A DNA stretch of 64,000 bases from CAYNLK01 sp964398055. GTDB taxonomy: Bacteria; Chloroflexota; Anaerolineae; 4572-78; J111. The DNA is taken from positions 1 through 64,000 of the forward strand of contig CAYNLK010000029.1 of assembly GCA_964398055.1 (NCBI GenBank), written 5' to 3'. The position numbers and the translations under genes are program-made. Shown piece by piece: positions 51,365 to 60,056 of this stretch (within the stretch, counting starts at the first letter, position 1; each line of letters opens with the position of its first letter). A model generated the notes under the pieces. The model ran no database searches and was not told the origin of the DNA. It saw nothing but the letters and a program-made list of their open reading frames with translations.

Positions 51365-52228
51365 ATGTTTGATTGGTTGAGTTATCTGACCCAACCGCTG
51401 GGCTATGCCTTCATGGTGCGCGGCTTAATGGCCGCGTTGATTGTCGGGATCGTCTGCGCCGTGTTAGGTTCTTACATTGTGCTGCGGGGGATGGCTTTTT
51501 TGGGCGATGCCCTGGCCCACGCCATTTTACCCGGCATCGCCGTAGCCTATTTGCTGGCCGGGAGCAATCCGCTCTGGTTGTCGGTGGGGGCGTTGGCAGC
51601 CGGCGTGTTGACCGCCCTGGGGATTGGGGCGATCAGCCGCGGTGGCGTGAAAGAAGACACTGCCATTGGGGTGATGTTTGCCGGCATGTTTGCCCTGGGC
51701 ATCGCCCTGATCTCGACGGTGCGCAGCTACACCGTTGACCTGACCCACTTTCTGTTTGGCGACGTGTTGGGCGTCTCCACCGGTGACCTGTGGCTAACCG
51801 GCCTGTTTGGAGGACTGGTCATTGTAACGGTGCTGGCCTTTTACAAAGAATTTCTGGTGCTCTCCTTCGACCCGTTGCTGGCCAGAACATTGCGCCTGCC
51901 GGCCAGCTTTTTGAACTATCTACTGCTGTTGCTGATTGCCATCACCATTGTGCTGTCGCTACAAACCGTTGGTATTGCTCTGATGGCGGCCATGCTGGTG
52001 ACACCGGCCGCTGCGGCCTACCTGTTGAGTCGTCGTTTGCCGGTGATGATGGTCCTGGCGGCTACCATTGGGGCCGTCAGTGCGGTCAGCGGGCTTTATT
52101 TATCTTTTTACATCAATGTCGCCTCTGGCCCGGCCATTGTGCTCATCTGTACCCTCTTTTTTCTGCTGGCCTTTCTTTTTTCACCCCGGCAGGGTGTCTT
52201 CTGGCAGAGATTTAGCCCGGCCAAATAA
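51365..52228 (+). CDS. ABC-3 family metal transporter permease (zinc/manganese/iron type), orphan
   Basis: Membrane permease of 287 residues, ZnuB/MntB/TroC-like, with about eight helices. Hallmarks: SYIVLRGMAFLGDALAHAILPGIAVAYL, TAIGVMFAGMFALGIAL, DLTHFLFGDVLGVSTGDL and SLQTVGIALMAAMLVTPAAAAYLLSRRL. CAAGGAGTC precedes ATG 51365. The cognate ATPase and binding protein are not adjacent, unlike usual operons; either they are encoded elsewhere or were lost to rearrangement next to the MITE at 52343. The upstream Fur-like box supports metal regulation. Confidence 0.9.
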   Translation: MFDWLSYLTQPLGYAFMVRGLMAALIVGIVCAVLGSYIVLRGMAFLGDALAHAILPGIAVAYLLAGSNPLWLSVGALAAGVLTALGIGAISRGGVKEDTAIGVMFAGMFALGIALISTVRSYTVDLTHFLFGDVLGVSTGDLWLTGLFGGLVIVTVLAFYKEFLVLSFDPLLARTLRLPASFLNYLLLLLIAITIVLSLQTVGIALMAAMLVTPAAAAYLLSRRLPVMMVLAATIGAVSAVSGLYLSFYINVASGPAIVLICTLFFLLAFLFSPRQGVFWQRFSPAK

Positions 52229-52342
52229 TCCACCCGGTCGATTCTGTTGGTCAATTCTGCGGCTAATAGCGGTGGTTAATCGCATAATCTTTATTTGACG
52301 AGACCGGATTAGATTCTATAATCGCTGGTATAAACTGAACTT

Positions 52343-52466
52343 GGCTCATATCCAGAATAAGTGCAAAAGTGACCGGCACTTTTCGTTAATAACGAAGAAA
52401 CAGTCGCCAAAGACGAGATTGAATTGGAATTGTTTAAGTGCCGGTCACTTGTACTTGACATGAGCC
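52343..52466. mobile_element. 124-bp MITE with 9-bp target duplication
   Basis: Ends GGCTCATATCCAGAATAAG (from 52343) and the reverse complement of GGCTCATGTCAAGTACAAG (to 52466) are inverted repeats; inner arms AAGTGACCGGCACTT (52367-52381) and AAGTGCCGGTCACTT (52436-52450) pair perfectly. ACTGAACTT flanks both sides (52334-52342 and 52467-52475). No coding capacity. The rest of 52229-52545 is gene-free. Confidence 0.88.
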
Positions 52467-52545
52467 ACTGAACTTTACTCGTGGCTGTAAACGACGTCAA
52501 CTCCAGTTCTCAAAATTCTCAGTTATCCAAAGAAGACATCCCAAA

Positions 52546-53571
52546 ATGGCCAAAAGACAGGTCCGCCCACAAACAAATCAACGTTTCTTGACTCTGGACA
52601 GAAGGATCATCGCCTTGCTGGTGGCGCTGGCCCTGATCCTGATTGCCGGCTGGGCGACTATGCAAGGCGACTCATCGTTTATTACCGCTTTCCTGCCGGG
52701 GACGCCTACGCCAAATCCATCCCCCACCTCGACCTTCACCCCAAGCTCTACTCTGACGCCGATGCCGCCAGCTACCGCCACCCCCAGCCCCACCTCAACC
52801 CCTACGCCCCTGGCCCAGTTCAGCAGTCCGGTCACGCCGGCCGCCAGTACATCAGCTACACCGGTTGAGGTCCCACTCTACACTTACAGGGTCGTTAACT
52901 CCTACCCACACGACCCAGAAGCATATATTCAAGGATTGGTATTTGAGGAGGGTTTCTTTTATGAAGGCACCGGCCGCCTGGGCCAGTCGAGCCTGCGCAA
53001 AGTGGTTATCGAAAGCGGTGAAGTGGTGCAACGGATCGACCTGGCGCCAGTGCTATTTGGGGAAGGCATCACTATTTTTGGCGAAAACATCATCCAGCTA
53101 ACCTGGAAAAGCAGGGTCGGTTTTGTATATGACAAGGAGAGTTTTGAGCTGATCAAAATGTTCAGCTACCCGACCGAAGGTTGGGGCATCACTCACGATG
53201 GCGAACGATTGATCATGAGCGATGGGACGGCCAATCTCTATTTTTGGGAGCCTGAAACGTTAGCGGAGATTGGCCGGGTGGAGGTAGCTGATAATGGTCA
53301 GCCGGTTATGCGGCTGAACGAGCTTGAATATATCAACGGGGAAATCTGGGCCAACGTCTGGCAAACCGACCGGATTGCCCGCATCGACCCGGACAGCGGC
53401 CGCGTGGTCGGCTGGATCGATTTGACCGGCTTGTTAAGCGCCGAGGATCGGGCGCAGCAGCCGGTAGACGTCCTCAACGGCATTGCCTATGATGCTGAAA
53501 ACGACCGCTTGTTTGTGACCGGGAAACTGTGGCCCAAGTTATTTGAGATTGAATTGCTCCCGGTGAAGTAG
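52546..53571 (+). CDS. membrane-anchored glutamine cyclotransferase
   Basis: Plant-type (beta-propeller) glutaminyl-peptide cyclotransferase of 341 residues that converts N-terminal Gln to pyroglutamate. It has an N-terminal membrane anchor (about 25-43), a Pro/Thr/Ser linker to about residue 105, then the catalytic domain: VVNSYPHDPEAYIQGLVFEEGFFYEGTGRLGQSSLRKV, then WGITHDGERLIMSDGTANLYFWEPETL, RLNELEYINGEIWANVWQTDRIARIDP and VLNGIAYDAENDRLFVTGKLWPKLFEI. It would act on the outside of the membrane. It lies just after the MITE and has no obvious partner. Confidence 0.9.
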   Translation: MAKRQVRPQTNQRFLTLDRRIIALLVALALILIAGWATMQGDSSFITAFLPGTPTPNPSPTSTFTPSSTLTPMPPATATPSPTSTPTPLAQFSSPVTPAASTSATPVEVPLYTYRVVNSYPHDPEAYIQGLVFEEGFFYEGTGRLGQSSLRKVVIESGEVVQRIDLAPVLFGEGITIFGENIIQLTWKSRVGFVYDKESFELIKMFSYPTEGWGITHDGERLIMSDGTANLYFWEPETLAEIGRVEVADNGQPVMRLNELEYINGEIWANVWQTDRIARIDPDSGRVVGWIDLTGLLSAEDRAQQPVDVLNGIAYDAENDRLFVTGKLWPKLFEIELLPVK

Positions 53572-53608
53572 GGTTTTATGTTTTTCCGGCCCGGATAGAT
53601 CGGCTTAA

Positions 53609-53929
53609 TGGAGCCGGGGCCGCCAACGTTACGAACGGCAGGGCTTGCCGGTCGAGGAGGCCGCCCTGGCCCGGGCCGAACAGGAATGTCTGGCCGATAG
53701 CGAGATCAGAGCGCGCCGTCAGGAAGGGGAAGCGGTTCGGCAGGCTGAATTGGATCGCCACTATGTGGAACAGTTTGCCGGACAGGTGCGCCGGCTTTTT
53801 CCGGGGGCCGCGAGGTGGTGATTGCCGAACACGCCTGCCTCAAATACAGCAGCCGCCAAAAGCCTGGCTGAGCACGCCATTCGACTGGCCGTGATGGCCC
53901 GCATCCGCCACGTCGAGACCGTTCGTTAA
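53609..53929 (+). pseudogene. frameshifted remnant of a DUF2293-like gene
   Basis: Three plus-strand frames join into one plausible protein: RQRYERQGLPVEEAALARAE to QVRRLFPGAAR, then EVVIAEHACLKYSSR, then TAAAKSLAEHAIRLAVMARIRHVETVR. The order and motifs (IAEHAC, AKSLAEHAIRLAVMARIRH) recall DUF2293 proteins. At least two frameshifts and missing 5' sequence show decay. Assignment from memory of the family pattern. Confidence 0.55.
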
Positions 53930-54120
53930 TGAGTGTAAACCCCCATTTTAACGCCGGGACCGATTTTGATCAGCCCAGCCGTCAAGGCATACGTGACCTC
54001 GCTGGGGATCAATTCCTTGGCCCCATTGGCCAGGGCCAACTTGGCCTCATCATAAGCCCGAATATCTTGCAGCATCTCCGCCTCGGCCACTAGCCGCTGA
54101 TATTCCTCATGCGGCACCAT
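53926..54120 (-). pseudogene. truncated antitoxin-like gene
   Basis: A 64-residue minus-strand frame reads VPHEEYQRLVAEAEMLQDIRAYDEAKLALANGAKELIPSEVTYAL, which has the look of the N-terminal region of Phd/HigA-type antitoxins that continue into a helix-turn-helix domain. Here the tail diverges (AGLIKIGPGVKMGVYTH) and stops, and open frame extends upstream of the ATG without a start, so both ends seem lost. No toxin gene is adjacent. Confidence 0.45.
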
Positions 54121-54130
54121 TTTGACAAAT

Positions 54131-54149
54131 CTAGTAACTCGTTATATAG
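54131..54149. promoter_or_regulatory. imperfect dyad upstream of the PadR-type gene
   Basis: CTAGTAAC-TC-GTTATATAG is an imperfect palindrome 20 bases before the PadR start, a likely autoregulatory site by position. Confidence 0.35.
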
Positions 54150-54168
54150 TTTTTGTAGTCGAGGGTTT

Positions 54169-54750
54169 ATGTCAGTTCGCCATGCTGTGCTAGGTTTGCT
54201 TGCCCAACGCCCGCGTCACGGCTACGAATTGCGCGCGGCGTTTCAGGCGCTTGTCGGCGGCGAGGAGAATTGGGCCGTCAAGCCGGCGCAAATCTATACG
54301 ACGCTGACGCGCTTGGAGCAAAGCGGTTTCGTTGCCGAAGACAGCGTCGAACAGGATGCAGGTCCTGAAAAACGAATTTATGCGATCACGCCGGCGGGGC
54401 ACAAGACCCTCAACGAGTGGTTTGCCTGCGGGATTGAACCGGAACATCAGCACGATGAATTCTTCCTCAAATTGATGATCGGTTTGGCGTCGGGCGCGGC
54501 CGATCCGTACCGCTTGATCCAGACCCAGCGGGCCTACTTGTTTCAGGAGTTGCACGACATCACCGAACAGCGTAGTCAAGCCGATCCCAGCCGGGAGCTA
54601 GCCAAGATTCTTTTGCTCGATAAAACCATCATGCACCTGGAAGCCGATTTGCGCTGGCTCGATATGATCGAGGGGCGGCTTGACGACATCAAACATCAAC
54701 CTTTGCCCGAACCGGAGTCCAAACCGCGCGGCAGGCCCAGAAAAAATTAG
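54169..54750 (+). CDS. PadR-family transcriptional regulator
   Basis: A 193-residue regulator. The winged-helix domain (1-95) shows VRHAVLGLLAQRPRHGYELRAAFQAL, WAVKPAQIYTTLTRLEQSGFV and KRIYAITPAGHKTLNEWF; the C-terminal helical dimerisation domain (96-180) is the PadR_C type. ATG 54169 has GAGGG upstream. It lies 49 bases before an ABC ATPase and permease pair, so it probably controls that exporter, a common arrangement. Confidence 0.9.
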   Translation: MSVRHAVLGLLAQRPRHGYELRAAFQALVGGEENWAVKPAQIYTTLTRLEQSGFVAEDSVEQDAGPEKRIYAITPAGHKTLNEWFACGIEPEHQHDEFFLKLMIGLASGAADPYRLIQTQRAYLFQELHDITEQRSQADPSRELAKILLLDKTIMHLEADLRWLDMIEGRLDDIKHQPLPEPESKPRGRPRKN

Positions 54751-54799
54751 GATTGTAGATTTTGTATTTCAATCTGCAATCAGAACTCAGGAATTGACC

Positions 54800-55540
<741 letters not shown>

Positions 55541-55622
55541 GTTTATGATTTCTGGTTCAATTGATTTCAATCAGCCTTCAGAAATCAAAAATCGGCGAAT
55601 TGGCTTGAAAGGTTAGGTTAAG

Positions 55623-58211
55623 ATGAGGTTCCAACTGATCCTCACCGCCCGCTACCTGGGCGGGCGCAAATTGCGAACGTTTCTCACTACCCTCGCCATT
55701 GTTATCGGGGTAATGGTGATTTTCGGCACGGGCATTTACCTGCCGTCGTTCATGGATGCTTTCAACAAAAGCCTTCTCTCGGCTTCCGGTCAAACTCATG
55801 TGATGATTACGCATAAGACCGGAGAATCTTTTTCGGTATCCACGTTGAAGAAAATCAAACGTATCAACGGCATTGCCGTCATTGTCGGGTCGCTTGAGCG
55901 CGTCATCAATCTGCCGCCGAACTTTTACGGCAAGGACTCGACGGTCACATCGCTTACGCTCGTTGGTATTGATCCGGCGATTGCACCGGACCTGCACGAC
56001 TATCGAATTGTCCAGGGTCGTTTCTTGGAAAAAGGCGACGGCAAAGTTGCCGTGATTTCGGAACGGCTGGCCGACGAGGTGGGCGTGACCCTAAACGACA
56101 CGCTCAAAGTGCCAACACCCGAGGGCGTTGTCAAATTGACGATTGTCGGCCTGGTGCCGGGACGCGCCCTTATTGGCAACGAACAGGTGCTGGTCACCCT
56201 GACCCAGGCGCAAAAACTATTTGACATGTCGAATCGCATCAGCGTGATCGAAGCAAATCTCACGACCAAAGACGAGGCAGAAAACGAAGCCATCGTCAAT
56301 GCGATCAAAACGCAACTGGGCGACACGTACACGTTCGGCGGGCTATCGAGCGGCTCCGAATTCGCCAGCGCGATGCAGATGGGGCAAGTGATGTTCAACA
56401 TGTTCGGCCTGCTCACGCTGGCGATGGGCGGGTTCATTATCTTTAACACGTTCCGCACAATTGTGGCCGAGCGCCGTCACGACATTGGCATGTTGCGGGC
56501 CATAGGCGCGAATCGCGCCACTATTGTTGGCCTGGTAGTTACCGAAGGACTGGTGCAGGGCCTTGTCGGCACGGCGATTGGCCTGGGGATGGGCTATCTG
56601 CTGGGCGTCGCCATTACCGTTGGCTCAAGTTCAATGATCAAACAACTTATGAACATAGATATGAGGGTCGTCGTCGAGCCGTCGCTGATCGTTGTTTCGA
56701 TCGTCCTGGGTGTCGGCGTCACCCTCTTGGCCAGTTTACTGCCGGCGTTGAACGCGAGTCGGGTCACACCGATGGAGGCGCTACGGCCATCGCCGAGCCA
56801 GGTCATGCAGCGTATCAGCCGCATCGGCACCATCGCCGGCGCGGTGATGATCGTCACCGCCCTGGTAGGATTACTCACTGGCAATTTTGCGCTCGTCGCG
56901 CTGGGCGGTTTTTTGGTTCTCGTCGGCCTGGTGCTCGTCGCGCCTGCTTTGGTCAAACCGATTGCCCACATATTTGGCGTTTTGCTCGCGCTGATTTTTG
57001 CGCGTCAAGGCACGGGTGAACTGGCGCAGGGCAACCTCACCCGCCAACCTTCGCGCGCGGCGATCACGGCCAGCGTGACGATGATCGGCCTGGCGATTAT
57101 CGTCGGCGCCGGTGGCATGATGTTCAGTATGGTCGGCACCGTAATGGACTTGTTTAACAAATCACTCGGCAGCGACTATTTACTCATTCCCCCCTCGATT
57201 GCGGTATGGAAAGGCGATGTCGGCGCGAGCGCCAAGCTCAAAGCCAGGATTAAGGCGGTGCCAGGCGTTGGCACGGTCAGCTCGTTGCGGTACGCTCAAT
57301 CGTCGCTCCGCTCCGCTGCGCTAAAAACCGGCACGGGCGAGACAACGGTTTCTATCCTGGGCGTTGATCCGGTTGAGTATCCAAAAATGTCCACGATGGA
57401 TTTTCAAAAAGGGAATGCCCAGGGGGCTTTTAGCGCCCTGGCGGCCAACGAACGTAATGTCATCGTCAACGGGGTTCTCGCCGCCAGTACGAACTTACAC
57501 GTCGGCGATGTCATTCCGCTGGTGACGACATCGGGGAGACGGGAGTATCGGATCGTCGCCATTGGCGGTGAGGTGCTGAGCATGAAGATCAATACGGCCT
57601 ACATCTCGCAAGAGAATATGAAATCGGATTTCCGCAAGAACGAGGATATTTTCTACCAGGTTAATCTTGAGCCGGGCGCAGACCCTGCCGCAGTGGAGCA
57701 ACGGCTGGATCGAGTTGTGGAAGACTACCCGCAATTCCGCCTGGTGGCGGGACACGAGTACACGGCAGAATTCCGCCGGCAATATGACGCGATATTTGCG
57801 GGATTCTATGTTTTGCTGGGCGTGCTGGCGTTCCCCTCGTTGATTGCTATCCTCAACACGCTGGCGATTGGCGTCATCGAGCGCACCCGCGAAATCGGCA
57901 TGGTCCGCGCGATTGGCGCAACGCGCGGTCAAGTATGGAAGACGATTGTGGCCGAAGGGTTGTTGCTTGCTTCGCTGGGCACGGGGTTTGGCATCCTGGC
58001 GGGTCTGTACCTCAGTTACGTGTTCGTTCAGGGGATAAGCGCGACCGGCATTTTCAAAGTGGCCTATACGGTCCCCCTCGCCGGAGTTCTGGCGGCCATC
58101 GCCGCCGGCTTGATCTTTGGCGTGCTCCGCCGCGTTAGTTCCGGCGCGTCAGGCGGCGAGCATGGAGATTATCAAGGCGTTGCGATACGAATAGGCGGCA
58201 GTGATTGGTGA
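55623..58211 (+). CDS. FtsX/MacB-type ABC permease with 3' frameshift
   Basis: An 862-residue membrane protein with two FtsX domains: helices near residues 17-38, about 265-400 (MGGFIIFNTFRTIVAERRHDIGMLRAIGANRATI) and two more sets around 420-500 and 720-850 (ILNTLAIGVIERTREIGMVRAIGATRGQVWKTI), with large extracytoplasmic MacB-like segments between. The C-terminus is off: after LIFGVL the frame reads RRVSSGAS..., whereas the +1 frame gives AALVPARQAASMEIIKALRYE and stops at 58194, the ending expected in this family. An extra C near 58126 explains it. With the broken ATPase upstream, the transporter is probably nonfunctional or the region contains sequencing errors. Confidence 0.85.
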   Translation: MRFQLILTARYLGGRKLRTFLTTLAIVIGVMVIFGTGIYLPSFMDAFNKSLLSASGQTHVMITHKTGESFSVSTLKKIKRINGIAVIVGSLERVINLPPNFYGKDSTVTSLTLVGIDPAIAPDLHDYRIVQGRFLEKGDGKVAVISERLADEVGVTLNDTLKVPTPEGVVKLTIVGLVPGRALIGNEQVLVTLTQAQKLFDMSNRISVIEANLTTKDEAENEAIVNAIKTQLGDTYTFGGLSSGSEFASAMQMGQVMFNMFGLLTLAMGGFIIFNTFRTIVAERRHDIGMLRAIGANRATIVGLVVTEGLVQGLVGTAIGLGMGYLLGVAITVGSSSMIKQLMNIDMRVVVEPSLIVVSIVLGVGVTLLASLLPALNASRVTPMEALRPSPSQVMQRISRIGTIAGAVMIVTALVGLLTGNFALVALGGFLVLVGLVLVAPALVKPIAHIFGVLLALIFARQGTGELAQGNLTRQPSRAAITASVTMIGLAIIVGAGGMMFSMVGTVMDLFNKSLGSDYLLIPPSIAVWKGDVGASAKLKARIKAVPGVGTVSSLRYAQSSLRSAALKTGTGETTVSILGVDPVEYPKMSTMDFQKGNAQGAFSALAANERNVIVNGVLAASTNLHVGDVIPLVTTSGRREYRIVAIGGEVLSMKINTAYISQENMKSDFRKNEDIFYQVNLEPGADPAAVEQRLDRVVEDYPQFRLVAGHEYTAEFRRQYDAIFAGFYVLLGVLAFPSLIAILNTLAIGVIERTREIGMVRAIGATRGQVWKTIVAEGLLLASLGTGFGILAGLYLSYVFVQGISATGIFKVAYTVPLAGVLAAIAAGLIFGVLRRVSSGASGGEHGDYQGVAIRIGGSDW

Positions 58212-58308
58212 ACAGAACCCTATACCAGCCCTGACCAAACCCTGGAGCCAGACGGTCAAGAATTTTTGGGGCAAGGCTGTCTGTATACCCCGGCTATTGA
58301 TGCCAGCG

Positions 58309-58698
58309 CTAAGCTTGCGGCTTGTACGCCACCGCATCAATCTCCACGGCAGCGCCAAGCGCTAACTCTGCTCGACCAACCGTAATCCGGGCTGGCGGAT
58401 CAGCGCCCATGACCTTCAGATAGGCTTCATTCATGGCTGAAAAAGTCCCGATATCGGCCAGAAAAACATTTACTTTCACCACATCGGCCAGGGAGGCCCC
58501 GCATTCCTTCAGAATGAGGCCAATATTCTGCAGCGCCTGCGTGGTTTCTGGCCCGGTACCGCCCTCGACAAGCTCCATAGAACCCGGTTTTGTGCCCAGC
58601 GTGCCGGAAACATAAATAAAATCCCCCCCCACCACTGCATGGCAGAAGGCCGGCAGACGAGCCAACCCCGATACATTTACTTTTTTGACTTTCACCAT
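58309..58698 (-). CDS. ridA: RidA-family enamine/imine deaminase-like protein
   Basis: A 129-residue YjgF/YER057c/UK114 protein. GDFIYVSGTLGTKPG, TTQALQNIGLILKECGASLADVVKVNVFLADI and PPARITVGRAELALGAAVEIDAVAY include the Arg that holds the imine substrate in active RidA. The usual role is removal of reactive enamines made by PLP enzymes. CCAGGAGATT precedes ATG 58698. It is convergent with the permease. Confidence 0.9.
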   Translation of the reverse strand: MVKVKKVNVSGLARLPAFCHAVVGGDFIYVSGTLGTKPGSMELVEGGTGPETTQALQNIGLILKECGASLADVVKVNVFLADIGTFSAMNEAYLKVMGADPPARITVGRAELALGAAVEIDAVAYKPQA

Positions 58699-58755
58699 AA
58701 TCTCCTGGGAGGATGCTTATATCTCTATGGTCATTACCAGTATTTTACAACTGAG

Positions 58756-58802
58756 CACCTCCGACAGGATTCGAACCTGTAACCCTCAGTTCCGAAGACT
58801 GA
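58756..58802 (-). pseudogene. orphan 3' half of a tRNA-Arg (TCG)
   Basis: Minus-strand reading gives a complete anticodon arm (TCAGT-CTTCGGA-ACTGA, anticodon TCG), variable loop, T arm (ACAGG-TTCGAAT-CCTGT) and 3' acceptor strand CGGAGGT plus discriminator. The required 5' acceptor (ACCTCCG) and D arm are absent; upstream is CTGACGGGAAAGTCAG instead. It is a fragment, as left when elements integrate into or excise from tRNA 3' ends. Confidence 0.7.
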
Positions 58803-58980
58803 CTTTCCCGTCAGAAGCACCTTATTTGATTATTCGTATAGCCATTAACTATACTATTCCAACTCTGAAGCAGGGGGAATACAGCTTGCCTTGATGACCA
58901 GGTCCGGCTATTATCCAAAAAAAAAGAGGTCCATCTTAAAGATGAATCTCTTTTCTTACTGGCTTGGGTTATTTCCCAAA

Positions 58981-59018
58981 AGAAAAGAGGTCAATCTTTA
59001 TTATCGACCTCTTTTCTT
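58981..59018 (-). terminator. terminator behind tRNA-Lys
   Basis: AGAAAAGAGGTC (58981-58992) pairs with GACCTCTTTTCT (59006-59017), giving a T-rich tail on the minus strand. A degenerate second copy (AAGAGGT...ATCTCTTTTCTT) lies at about 58924-58957, so the terminator appears duplicated. Confidence 0.7.
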
Positions 59019-59033
59019 ACTGACTTCAGTGAG

Positions 59034-59106
59034 TGAGCCTCCCGAGACTCGAACTCGGAACCCACTGATTAAGAGTCAGTTGCTCTGCCAGTTGAGCTAG
59101 AGGCCC
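59034..59106 (-). tRNA. tRNA-Lys (anticodon CTT)
   Basis: All arms fold on the minus strand: acceptor GGGCCTC with GAGGCTC, D arm GCTC-AACTGGCA-GAGC, anticodon arm ACTGA-CTCTTAA-TCAGT with anticodon CTT, and T arm CCGAG-TTCGAGT-CTCGG. CCA is not encoded. It has its own promoter just upstream and a terminator downstream. Confidence 0.95.
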
Positions 59107-59113
59107 ACCGGAC

Positions 59114-59141
59114 ATTATAGGGAAACGGCTTTTTTTGGCAA
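59114..59141 (-). promoter_or_regulatory. promoter of tRNA-Lys
   Basis: On the minus strand TTGCCA (59141-59136), 16-base spacer and TATAAT (59119-59114), placing the start a few bases before the mature 5' end. Confidence 0.75.
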
Positions 59142-59173
59142 GTCTGCCGGAAAGGAATTGAATAGATGGTTAG

Positions 59174-59572
59174 TTAGTTGGTTGGGTGGATCGTTAGGAG
59201 AAGGGGTGAAAGACGTAGCAGGAGGGGTGGCCCCAGAACCAAAATACCGACAACAACGGCGGTGATGGCTGCCACTAACACTGCCCCGGCCGCGACATCT
59301 TTGACCACTTTGACCTGCGGATTAAAGTCGCTGGTGGCGTAATCCATGGCTGTTTCGGCGGCGGTGTTGAACATTTCGGTTGAGATGACAAAGCCAGTGG
59401 TCAGAGCCAACACAGCCCACTCAACCAGGCCCAGGTTTAAGACGAACCCCAGCATGCAGATAGCTGCGGCGATGGCCAGGTGGATCTGGGCATTGCGTTG
59501 GGTCTTGATCGTGTACCAGATACCGGCCAAAGCATATTGAAAACTTTCGAGTCGATTGATTCTACGCGTCAT
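59174..59572 (-). CDS. dgkA: diacylglycerol/undecaprenol kinase family protein
   Basis: Small membrane kinase of 132 residues. RRINRLESFQYALAGIWYTIKTQRNAQIHL, the active-site ISTEMFNTAAETAMD and VKVVKDVAAGAVLVAAI are DgkA-family motifs; three membrane helices. It phosphorylates diacylglycerol or undecaprenol to recycle lipid. ybeY-dgkA adjacency is common. It ends the minus-strand operon. Confidence 0.93.
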   Translation of the reverse strand: MTRRINRLESFQYALAGIWYTIKTQRNAQIHLAIAAAICMLGFVLNLGLVEWAVLALTTGFVISTEMFNTAAETAMDYATSDFNPQVKVVKDVAAGAVLVAAITAVVVGILVLGPPLLLRLSPLLLTIHPTN

Positions 59573-59575
59573 CCT

Positions 59576-60052
59576 CTAACTCTCGGTGGGTTGAATGTGA
59601 CCCAGCCCCAGCTCGGCCATAATCTCCTGTTGGACGGTCCACATTTCCATTTTGTTGGCCGGCGTGTCGTGATCAAAGCCAAGTAGATGGAGAGTACCGT
59701 GTACGGCCAATAGGGTCAATTCCTGCTGCGGGGTATGCCCACCAACTTGAGCTTGAGCTTCAGCCAGCGGATAAGCCATAATCACATCGCCCAAATAAGC
59801 CTGCTCTGTACCGGGAAAGTCTGGATCGGCAATGTTGCCAAAGGAGAGAACATCCGTCGGGGCGGCGATGCCCCGATATTGGTGATTGAGCTGCTGGATG
59901 GTCTCATTGTCGGTGATGACGAGGGTTAGGGCTGGCAATTCGGACGAATGGAAAAAGCGTTGCAGGATTAACTCTACGGCTCTGGTTAACTGGTCAGGCT
60001 GAATCGCTGCCGCAAAGGTCTCATCAATTTCAAGAGTAGGATGGTTGGACAT
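59576..60052 (-). CDS. ybeY: endoribonuclease YbeY
   Basis: rRNA-maturation RNase of 158 residues with the zinc motif HGTLHLLGFDHDT and YRGIAAPTDVLSF. ATG 60052 is chosen: further upstream codons lie in the PgpH-like gene and are not conserved, and GACGGGAA sits upstream. It starts four bases after the PgpH stop, and its stop is three bases from dgkA, making a tight operon. Confidence 0.94.
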   Translation of the reverse strand: MSNHPTLEIDETFAAAIQPDQLTRAVELILQRFFHSSELPALTLVITDNETIQQLNHQYRGIAAPTDVLSFGNIADPDFPGTEQAYLGDVIMAYPLAEAQAQVGGHTPQQELTLLAVHGTLHLLGFDHDTPANKMEMWTVQQEIMAELGLGHIQPTES

Positions 60053-60056
60053 CGGC

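Noticed and set aside
53926..54750. Toxin-antitoxin operon
   Set aside because: Only a truncated antitoxin-like piece is present, facing away from the PadR gene, and no toxin frame is adjacent.
58685..58894. A 69-codon frame reading TSDRIRTCNPQFRR
   Set aside because: Antisense translation of a tRNA 3' half; such frames are regularly mistaken for proteins.
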